Part shown: positions 1 through 4,556 of the stretch, piece after piece
Layout of the letters: every line of letters starts with the position of its first letter
Position numbering within the stretch: the stretch's first letter is position 1
Assembly (NCBI GenBank): GCA_905215595.1
Contig: CAJMQZ010000119.1
Location: 1-5,862, forward strand
Length of the DNA stretch: 5,862 nucleotides
From: an uncultured bacterium
GTDB lineage: Bacteria; Bacillota; Clostridia; Oscillospirales; Ruminococcaceae
Direction of reading: 5' to 3'
Position numbers and translations under genes: made by a program
Notes under the pieces: model-generated
Seen by the model: the letters and a program-made list of their open reading frames with translations, nothing else
What the model was told of the DNA's origin: nothing
Database searches by the model: none

Positions 1-272
1 ACATGCTGGATCTGTTCTGCTCCGGCAACGGCAACAACGATGGCAAGTACTCCAATCCCGAGTTCGATGCTGCCATCGATGCTTCCCGCGTGGCTGATGT
101 CTCCGAGCACTTTGCACAGCTGCACAAGGCTGAGGACATCCTCATGGAGGATACCGGCTGCCTGCCCATCGCTTACTACAACGACTACTGGCTGCAGAGC
201 TCCTCTCTGAAGGGCATCTGGCACAACCCGTACGGCTACTGGTACTTCCAGTACGGCTACATCGAGGAGTGA
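1..272 (+). CDS. Family 5 (peptide/oligopeptide-type) ABC transporter extracellular solute-binding protein, C-terminal fragment
   Basis: Only the last 89 residues are present. The frame is open at the left edge, so the ATG at base 3 is probably internal and the true start lies upstream. The fragment reads like the end of OppA/DppA-type binding proteins (SBP_bac_5). It has an 'YSNPEFDAAIDAS' stretch, then a helix ending 'HKAEDILMEDTGCLPIAYYN', then 'KGIWHNPYGYWYFQYGYI' before the stop. In this family the 'AE..L......P' segment and the 'kG...np.g' segment form the end of lobe I. Such proteins are lipid-anchored outside the membrane in Gram-positives and hand peptides, or sometimes sugars or nickel, to a permease. 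The ligand cannot be told from this piece. The gene ends in TGA and is followed 51 bases later by a strong terminator, so it is the last gene of its transcript. The next gene is convergent. Confidence 0.88.
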   Translation, partial: MLDLFCSGNGNNDGKYSNPEFDAAIDASRVADVSEHFAQLHKAEDILMEDTGCLPIAYYNDYWLQSSSLKGIWHNPYGYWYFQYGYIEE

Positions 273-322
273 TTTCCTCCCTGTGCTGTGCAGCGTAAGC
301 TGAACCGTAATCTATAAGCACT

Positions 323-364
323 AAGCACCCCGCTGACCGGAAACGGTTGGCGGGGTGCTTTTTT
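323..364 (+). terminator. Rho-independent terminator of the solute-binding protein gene
   Basis: Bases 323-333 pair perfectly with 350-360 (11 bp: AAGCACCCCGC / GCGGGGTGCTT). The stem continues inward through two G-U pairs and A-T, C-G, C-G and G-C pairs to a GAAA tetraloop at 340-343. A run of six T (359-364) follows on the plus strand. This is a canonical intrinsic terminator, placed 51 bases after the stop codon at 270-272. Confidence 0.95.
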
Positions 365-392
365 GCGTTTGCCGGGGTGCGGAAAAACAAAC

Positions 393-433
393 AAAGCGGC
401 TGCTGCACAGCATTTGGTGCAACAGCCGCTTTT
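393..433 (-). terminator. Hairpin terminator for the convergent minus-strand gene (possibly bidirectional)
   Basis: Bases 393-402 (AAAGCGGCTG) pair with 423-432. After one C/A mismatch, 404-408 pair with 417-421, leaving an 8-base loop. Read on the minus strand, the stem is followed by a T-rich tract (TTTGTTTGTTTTT) corresponding to plus bases 383-395. Read on the plus strand it is followed only by TTTT. It lies about 200 bases past the stop of the 252-residue minus-strand gene and is the strongest candidate for ending that transcript. It could also back up the plus-strand terminator at 323-364. Confidence 0.7.
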
Positions 434-447
434 GAATTTATATGAAT

Positions 448-507
448 GTTTGCCGGAGCAAAAGCCTTCCACTTTGGGGTAAGGTGGCGCACAGCGCCGG
501 ATGAGGG
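448..507. repeat. Two-hairpin intergenic repeat, copy 1 (degenerate)
   Basis: This copy starts GTTTGC, passes CTTCCAC, and ends CGGATGAGGG at 498-507. It contains an imperfect first stem (465-468 with 481-484, with C470-G479 and C472-G477 inside) and a perfect second stem, GGCGC/GCGCC (486-490 with 494-498, three-base loop). The same start and end words recur exactly 72 bases later in copy 2. I recall similar 'CTTCC...GGAAG...CGGATGAGGG' elements as abundant between genes in Faecalibacterium and relatives, but I could not search for this. Confidence 0.65.
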
Positions 508-519
508 GATAACCGTGTG

Positions 520-579
520 GTTTGCTCTAAAGGCTTCCACCGGTCGGGGGAAGCTGTCACCGTAGGTGACGGATGAGGG
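520..579. repeat. Two-hairpin intergenic repeat, copy 2
   Basis: This copy runs from GTTTGC (520-525) to CGGATGAGGG (570-579), both offset by 72 from copy 1. The first stem pairs 533-538 with 549-554 (GCTTCC/GGAAGC), has one A/G mismatch, then C540-G547 and C541-G546. The second stem is a perfect 6 bp, GTCACC/GGTGAC (556-561 with 565-570), with a GTA loop. The stem sequences differ from copy 1 while pairing is kept. No coding sequence is evident in 448-579. Confidence 0.68.
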
Positions 580-634
580 TGCGGGACAGCAGCAGATACA
601 GATTATGCAAAAAAGCTATAAAAGCAGCTGTTGC

Positions 635-1393
635 TTACACCGCAGCCATGGCAGCCAAAACGCTCTGCCAGCTCTTGCTGCGTGCGGCAGGCACCGGCGC
701 GGGGCGGGTGCGCCGTGCAGCAGGGGCACTATGACCGGTCGCAGAGGATACCGTCAGGGCAGGGGAGGGGCAAAAGAACACAGCGGTGTCCTTTGCCAGC
801 CACTGCGCAGCCAGTGCGGCGGCCTGCGGGTCAGACTGCAACGCGCGGCGCTCGTTCCCGGCCAGAAAATCAGCCAGCCAGTACAAAATTGCGGCCAGCG
901 GCAGGCAAGGGGAAGCGTCCTGATTCCAGTAGCTCCAGCGTGCGCCGCGGCCGAGGTGGCTTTCCACCGTGATCTGTGCGCCGGTGCGGGCATTCTGCGG
1001 GATGGAGCCAGCATAGTTCGTCCCGGCACATTGCCCCAGCTCCTCCACAAGGCGCTGGGTGCGGGCGGCATCCAGCCGATCCTCCCGGCAGTAGGCGCGG
1101 AAGTCGGTCTGGCTGAGCAGGCTGTCGGCACTGGAGGGAAAACGCCCGGTCAACTGCCCATCGGCATTGTGGCACAGCTGCCAGCCCTTGCGGAACAGCT
1201 GGAAATTCAGGCAGCGCCGCCCCATGGTGGAATAACACACAAGGGCACTCTGCTCCCCGGGCAGCTGTTTTACTTCAAGATAGGCATCGTTGCCGCAGGT
1301 GTCCTGCAAACGGACGGTAAGCAGCAACTGTGCACCGGCGTGCTGGGTGGACATGGCGTTGTGCATGGCGTCAAAATAACGGGAAGCATCCAT
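635..1393 (-). CDS. Uncharacterised 252-residue protein
   Basis: I do not recognise this protein. The start was chosen at the ATG at 1391-1393 because AAGGAG sits 7 bases upstream. The longer reading to 1573 would run through the promoter at 1488-1516. No signal peptide or clear transmembrane helix is seen. The N-terminal half (about 1-70, 'GAQLLLTVRLQDT', 'AYLEVKQLP', 'ALVCYSTMG') looks like alternating beta strands. Residues 85-120 look helical, around 'DFRAYCREDRLDAARTQRL'. The middle has an aromatic 'RWSYWNQD' patch at 152-159, followed by the helix 'PLAAILYWLADFLAGNERR' at 165-183. Residues about 213-239 form an Ala/Pro/Arg-rich, probably disordered basic tail. Cysteines (33, 53, 61, 74, 102, 122, 163, 208) are scattered without a CxxC motif. 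It stands alone, with its own promoter upstream and a terminator between it and the AAA+/VWA operon. The function is unknown; that it is a real gene is fairly certain. Confidence 0.78.
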   Translation of the reverse strand: MDASRYFDAMHNAMSTQHAGAQLLLTVRLQDTCGNDAYLEVKQLPGEQSALVCYSTMGRRCLNFQLFRKGWQLCHNADGQLTGRFPSSADSLLSQTDFRAYCREDRLDAARTQRLVEELGQCAGTNYAGSIPQNARTGAQITVESHLGRGARWSYWNQDASPCLPLAAILYWLADFLAGNERRALQSDPQAAALAAQWLAKDTAVFFCPSPALTVSSATGHSAPAARRTRPAPVPAARSKSWQSVLAAMAAV

Positions 1394-1400
1394 GATTGAT

Positions 1401-1406
1401 CTCCTT
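1401..1406 (-). promoter_or_regulatory. Ribosome binding site fixing the start of the 252-residue protein
   Basis: On the minus strand these bases read AAGGAG, inside GGAAGGAGAT, 7 bases before the ATG at 1391-1393. This near-perfect Shine-Dalgarno site decides for the internal ATG over the longer open frame that extends to 1573. Confidence 0.88.
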
Positions 1407-1487
1407 CCTGAAAGCAAACAGCGAAACGTTGTAAAAGTGCCAGCCGGGTGATCGGGCCGACAGGCTGCGTAAAACTTCTCTGAACGT

Positions 1488-1516
1488 AGTATAGCATACT
1501 TTTGAATAAAAAACAA
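1488..1516 (-). promoter_or_regulatory. Sigma-A-type promoter of the 252-residue protein gene
   Basis: On the minus strand there is a -35 TTGTTT (1511-1516), a spacer of exactly 17 bases, and a -10 TATACT (1488-1493). The -10 matches TATAAT at 5 of 6 positions and the -35 matches TTGACA at 3 of 6. The upstream region is AT-rich. Transcription would start near 1481, giving a leader of about 88 bases before the ATG at 1393. Confidence 0.72.
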
Positions 1517-1540
1517 CTGTAAGTTTTCCAAAACGACAAA

Positions 1541-1552
1541 TTTTTGCAAAAA
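1541..1552. repeat. 12-bp perfect palindrome upstream of a promoter
   Basis: The sequence TTTTTGCAAAAA equals its own reverse complement. It lies 24 bases upstream of the -35 box at 1511-1516. It could be an operator or part of an AT-rich UP element. A palindrome of this composition can also arise by chance in AT-rich intergenic DNA. Confidence 0.4.
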
Positions 1553-1612
1553 CTTATGGCACGGAGCAAACAATAGTTCAAAGCATGGTTGTGCTTTATA
1601 ATAAGCGGTTGT

Positions 1613-1675
1613 AAAAAAGCCCCCTGTGGGAGCTATCGACTAAGGCCGGAGCTATTCCCGCAGGGGTCGTTTTTT
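1613..1675 (-). terminator. Bidirectional terminator downstream of the VWA gene
   Basis: Bases 1621-1626 (CCCCTG) pair with 1661-1666 (CAGGGG), and 1628-1631 (GGGA) pair with 1656-1659. Base pair 1627/1660 is a G-U wobble on the plus strand and a C/A mismatch on the minus strand. An inner AGCT/AGCT pairing (1631-1634 with 1650-1653) is an alternative. Six T follow the stem on the minus strand (plus A1613-1618), and six T follow on the plus strand (1670-1675). It begins only a few bases after the VWA stop codon at 1680-1682, so its main job is to end the AAA+/VWA transcript and insulate the next gene. Confidence 0.88.
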
Positions 1676-1679
1676 ATCT

Positions 1680-3434
1680 TCAATCGCCAAGTTCCCGGAT
1701 CTCGTTCTGGATCAGCCGTCCGGCCGTGCGGGCAAGCTGATCCATGCCGCGGATACGCGCCATATTTTTGCCGTAGATCTGCGCGGCGGCACCGGCGCTG
1801 CTGTCCTCGCCCATAAAAACAGCAGACACCTGCACTCCTTGCCGCTGTAAGGTGCGTACCTGCGCAGCGGTGTCGGCAATGCCGGCGGCATCCTCGTAGC
1901 TGCAGCCCAGCGGGTTCTGCGCCGTGGGCGGGATGCGGCGGCTGTCGTTGGGGCTGGCATCGGTCAGCAGAATCATCAGGTGGCGCGGGGCAGGGCCGGG
2001 GGCGTACCGGATCAGATCACCCGCTGCCCGCAGCGCCAGACCGTCTCGGTTCCAGCCCGAGGCAAAATAGCGGAAAATGTTCTGCCGGTTCTTGTCCGTA
2101 AAACTTTTCAATACCCGCAGCACCGTATAGCCCCGCAGGCTGCTGAAGGCGCTCACCCGCACCGGAATACCGCAGTTGGCCAAGCTTTCGGCCAGAATGA
2201 CACCCTGCGCCGCGATCACCTCCTGACAGTGCAGGCGGGAGGCAGAGGCGTCCAGCAGCAGGTCCACCGTAAAGGCAGGGCAGTTTTCCTCCTCTGGGCA
2301 CAAAAACACCCGGTTATCGTTCAGGTAAGGGGCGCGCCACACCCGCCCGGCGCACAGATCACCGCTGCGTGCCACCCGCTGGTCTGGCTGCTGATGCACC
2401 AGAATGCAGTTGCGGATCTGCTCGGTAAGGCGCAGCACCACGCTGCGGTGCAGCTCCTGGTTTTTGGCGTAGTAGGCGCGGTTGCGCTCGGCCTGCAATT
2501 CGGCCTGCTGCGCCAGCTGTCGCGCTTCCGGGGTGGGCGCCTGCGCCGGGCTGGGCACACCGGCGCTGAACCACAAGTGACAGCCCAGATGCACTCCGGT
2601 GCACAGCTCCTGCTCGGCCTTGCGCAGCTGCTCCGGCGGATAGAAGCAGCGCCCGAAGCAGCTTTCAATGTAGGCACGATCCTGTGCGGCGCGTTGCTTC
2701 AGGGTAATGTTTGCCCGGCGCTTGTCCACCGCCAGTCCGCTGCCTGTGGCATCCACCGCACCGGAATGCTCCACCGTCACCCGGTCGGTCTTGATCATCT
2801 GGGTGGGCATGGTTTTGGTGGCAAGCTTTGCCCAAAAGCCTTGCAGCCGCAGATGCAGCGCGGGCTTCTGACGTACCTTGCCGTCAAACAGGGCAAACTT
2901 TGCAAATAACGCCAGCAGGCTGTTTTTGAGCTGTGCTGGTTCCGGTACGGCCTCCGGTTCCAGCGCGGCAGCAAGGCTGCTCTCGTAAGGGGTCATGACC
3001 GGGGCGGTGCGTCCCAGCACCTTACGCCAGCGTGCAGCCTGCATGGTGTACACCAGCTGGTTTTTCGCCATCCACTCCTGCCGCGAAAGCTTGTACTGGA
3101 TGGCAAAAAAGTAGTCCGCGTGGGCAAACCGCAGCGCCTCCAGCACCGGGCGGCGGGGCAGCTCCAGCCGGTAGGTTGCGTTTTCTAAGTACAGCCACGC
3201 CATATCGTCCAGCATGGGCTGGCGTGTGTCGCCCTCCCAAGCGGAAAAAATGTCCCGGATCAGCGCGTCACTGTAGTATTTGTGCACCAACCCGACGATG
3301 CAATTCATATAAAAATCAATGGTGCCGTCCGTGTTGCGGGCCAGAAACAGCGGCTCAAAGCCGTAGGCTCCGGCAGCGGCCCAGACCTGATTGGCCGCGC
3401 GCCGCTCCTGCGCGGTGTAGCTTTGGGCGTCCAT
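1680..3434 (-). CDS. VWA-domain protein of the NorD/CobT type, partner of the MoxR-family ATPase
   Basis: The 584-residue protein has its VWA domain at the C-terminus (about 385-584), as in CobT, NorD and CbbO. The metal-ion-dependent adhesion site is visible: 'DLLLDASASR' at 391-400 gives DxSxS at D395, S397 and S399. 'SGWNRDGLALR' at 459-469 holds the second-loop position. 'LLTDASPND' at 489-497 supplies the aspartate D492. The ending 'YGKNMARIRGMDQL' at 554-567 resembles the closing 'FGkn...I....L' of NorD/CobT proteins. The first 385 residues match no domain I can name. They include a charged Ala/Gln/Glu-rich helix (302-345) that may be a coiled coil. No signal peptide or membrane segment is seen, so it is probably cytoplasmic. 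Its ATG shares one base with the stop of the ATPase gene and lacks a good ribosome binding site, so translation is probably coupled. In characterised pairs the VWA protein binds the client and the ATPase remodels it. The client is unknown here. Confidence 0.88.
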   Translation of the reverse strand: MDAQSYTAQERRAANQVWAAAGAYGFEPLFLARNTDGTIDFYMNCIVGLVHKYYSDALIRDIFSAWEGDTRQPMLDDMAWLYLENATYRLELPRRPVLEALRFAHADYFFAIQYKLSRQEWMAKNQLVYTMQAARWRKVLGRTAPVMTPYESSLAAALEPEAVPEPAQLKNSLLALFAKFALFDGKVRQKPALHLRLQGFWAKLATKTMPTQMIKTDRVTVEHSGAVDATGSGLAVDKRRANITLKQRAAQDRAYIESCFGRCFYPPEQLRKAEQELCTGVHLGCHLWFSAGVPSPAQAPTPEARQLAQQAELQAERNRAYYAKNQELHRSVVLRLTEQIRNCILVHQQPDQRVARSGDLCAGRVWRAPYLNDNRVFLCPEEENCPAFTVDLLLDASASRLHCQEVIAAQGVILAESLANCGIPVRVSAFSSLRGYTVLRVLKSFTDKNRQNIFRYFASGWNRDGLALRAAGDLIRYAPGPAPRHLMILLTDASPNDSRRIPPTAQNPLGCSYEDAAGIADTAAQVRTLQRQGVQVSAVFMGEDSSAGAAAQIYGKNMARIRGMDQLARTAGRLIQNEIRELGD

Positions 3435-4354
3435 CAGGCAAACAGCTTTCCGGCATCCAGCTTGGCCGGAATGCGCGCGGCGATCACGTCCCGGATCAGC
3501 CCCTGCTCGTAGGAGTCAAAGGCCTTGTTGGTGATGCCCATATCCAGCGCCGCCCCGGCCGGGATGCCCCTGCGGATCAGCTGCAGCGCGTCCAGCATAC
3601 CGCGCAGATCCAGCGCTTTGGTAGAAATTTCTGCACTGTCGCATTTTTTCTGCAGGTCCAGAAACAGCAGCGCAAACTGATGCACATATTTTGCGGTAAG
3701 ATCCGGGAACTGCGCCCGCAGCAGCTTTTCCAGATTATCTTGGGTGATGGTAGGCATCTGCACCACCGCAAAGCGAGAGGTCAGCGCCTCGTTCAGCTCC
3801 CGGGTGCCCGCGTAGCCGTAGTTCATGGTGGCAATAAAGCGGGTCTCCTCGGCCAGCGGGATGCGGTCATAACCGGGTACGTCGATGGCGCGGCGGAAGT
3901 CCAGCACCGCGTGCAGCACCGCCAGCGCCTCGTTTTTGGCCATGTTGATCTCGTCCAGCACGCCAAAGCCGCCGCACTGTGCGCAGCGGTACACCGGCCC
4001 GGGACGGAACACTACCTGCCCGCCCGCAAAGGTATCCATGCCGATGAGGGAGGCGGCGTCCATGTTTACATGAAAGGAGATGTCCCATGCGGGGCGGCCA
4101 AAGGCGGCGGCAAGGTTTTCAGCCAGCACGTTTTTGCCGGTGGCTTTGCCGCCGGCCAGCAGCAGGTTTTCGCCGCATAGGATGGCCGCCAGCGCCTGCT
4201 CCCACACCTCTTTGCCGTAGTAGGTAAAGGCAGGGGCAGGGATGCGCGGGCGCAGCGCCTCGCTGAGCGGATGGGCGGCGCGGTATTCCTGCACCGCCGT
4301 AAGTAGGGCGGGGTCCACCCCTTCCTGCCGTAAGGTATCCAGAATATCCGACAT
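3434..4354 (-). CDS. MoxR-family AAA+ ATPase (CbbQ/NorQ/CobS-like)
   Basis: This is a 306-residue cytoplasmic AAA+ ATPase. Numbered from the ATG at 4352-4354, the P-loop is GGKATGKN (68-75), where the usual Ser/Thr after the lysine is Asn. Walker B is 'GVLDEIN' (131-137, D134/E135). Sensor 1 is 'FIATMN' (N178), the arginine finger is R194 in 'ALTSRF', and a sensor-2-like arginine is R251 in 'DLRGM'. The block 'FHVNMDAASLIG' (95-105) and 'YAGTRELNEALTSRF' (181-195) are typical of the CbbQ/NorQ/CobS branch. Length also fits that branch (about 260-330). The family forms hexameric rings that remodel or activate enzymes together with a VWA protein, and here the VWA gene follows with a one-base overlap (TGATG). 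The ATG was preferred to the in-frame GTG at 4364-4366 because that GTG lies inside the ribosome binding site. A CxxC (C124, C127) just before Walker B is unusual. Confidence 0.93.
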   Translation of the reverse strand: MSDILDTLRQEGVDPALLTAVQEYRAAHPLSEALRPRIPAPAFTYYGKEVWEQALAAILCGENLLLAGGKATGKNVLAENLAAAFGRPAWDISFHVNMDAASLIGMDTFAGGQVVFRPGPVYRCAQCGGFGVLDEINMAKNEALAVLHAVLDFRRAIDVPGYDRIPLAEETRFIATMNYGYAGTRELNEALTSRFAVVQMPTITQDNLEKLLRAQFPDLTAKYVHQFALLFLDLQKKCDSAEISTKALDLRGMLDALQLIRRGIPAGAALDMGITNKAFDSYEQGLIRDVIAARIPAKLDAGKLFA

Positions 4355-4363
4355 TTGTACAAA

Positions 4364-4369
4364 CACCTC
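4364..4369 (-). promoter_or_regulatory. Ribosome binding site of the AAA+ gene, decides its start
   Basis: Read on the minus strand these bases are GAGGTG, 9 bases before the ATG at 4352-4354. The possible GTG start (4364-4366) overlaps this site and has no separate upstream Shine-Dalgarno at proper spacing. The ATG is therefore favoured. Confidence 0.75.
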
Positions 4370-4377
4370 GATCTTTG

Positions 4378-4401
4378 ACCGGGCGGGATGAACTGCCCGG
4401 T
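4378..4401 (-). other. 5' leader hairpin of the AAA+/VWA mRNA
   Basis: Bases 4378-4384 pair with 4395-4401 (7 bp, ACCGGGC/GCCCGGT) around a 10-base loop. The predicted transcription start is near 4404, so this stem would sit at the extreme 5' end of the mRNA and leave the ribosome binding site (4364-4369) free. A 5' stem in this position can protect mRNA from 5'-end decay; that role is inference. Confidence 0.5.
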
Positions 4402-4410
4402 TTCACGCTT

Positions 4411-4439
4411 ATCATAGCACAATCGCGGGCATTTGTGTA
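4411..4439 (-). promoter_or_regulatory. Promoter of the AAA+/VWA operon
   Basis: On the minus strand there is a -10 TATGAT (4411-4416) preceded by TGC, giving an extended -10 (TGnTATGAT). A 17-base spacer leads to a weak -35 TACACA (4434-4439, 4 of 6 matches to TTGACA). The predicted start is near 4404, giving a leader of about 50 bases. It lies just downstream of the terminator of the preceding gene, which fits an independent operon. Confidence 0.65.
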
Positions 4440-4454
4440 GAGGGCGTGCGGGGT

Positions 4455-4499
4455 AAAAAAGCAAAGAGGGGCAGCCCCAAGACCGGGGCTGCCCCTCTT
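4455..4499 (-). terminator. Strong terminator of the flavoprotein gene
   Basis: Bases 4464-4478 pair perfectly with 4485-4499 (15 bp) around the six-base loop AAGACC. On the minus strand the stem is followed by TTTGC and six T (plus A4455-4460). It starts about 58 bases after the stop codon of the flavoprotein at 4557-4559 and separates that gene from the AAA+/VWA operon. The intervening 4500-4556 is an AG-rich spacer with nothing further recognisable. Confidence 0.93.
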
Positions 4500-4556
4500 C
4501 ACATGAAAAAGAAGAAAAGAAGAAACGCTTAGAGTATGCCGGAGAACTGCGCTTTA

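Noticed and set aside
142..540. Minus-strand open frame of 132 codons running from the hairpin repeats into the solute-binding protein gene
   Set aside because: It would read through two terminators and the repeat units and is antisense to a real gene. The product is low-complexity Ser/Arg/Ala-rich.
622..636. Five-base-pair hairpin with a following T run overlapping the stop codon of the orphan gene, as a terminator
   Set aside because: The stem (AAGCA/TGCTT) is too short and AT-rich to stand alone. The hairpin at 393-433 is the better terminator.
566..1399. Long plus-strand open frame of 277 codons antisense to the orphan gene
   Set aside because: It has no ribosome binding site. Its composition is Gln/Gly/Ala/Arg-rich, as expected from GC-rich antisense DNA. 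The minus-strand frame has a promoter, a Shine-Dalgarno site and a natural start.
1394..1480. Riboswitch or attenuator in the 88-base leader of the orphan gene
   Set aside because: I see only weak, short pairings, and none matches a riboswitch class I can recognise. There is no terminator-like stem with a T run before the start codon.
1394..1573. N-terminal extension of the orphan protein by 60 residues
   Set aside because: The promoter boxes at 1488-1516 lie inside it, and the strong AAGGAG site points to the ATG at 1391-1393.
1597..1675. Possible small plus-strand RNA: a perfect TATAAT at 1597-1602 followed by the bidirectional terminator
   Set aside because: No acceptable -35 box lies 15-19 bases upstream and there is no TGn extension. 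AT-rich intergenic DNA gives TATAAT by chance. Only RNA-seq showing a start near 1609 would revive it.
1980..2909. Plus-strand open frame of 309 codons opposite the VWA gene
   Set aside because: The minus strand carries a recognisable VWA domain with MIDAS motifs. The plus-strand product is His/Gln/Gly-rich with no motif and is a shadow.
3032..4180. Plus-strand open frame of 382 codons spanning the VWA/AAA+ junction
   Set aside because: It crosses two confirmed minus-strand genes, has no recognisable domain and has no proper start signals.
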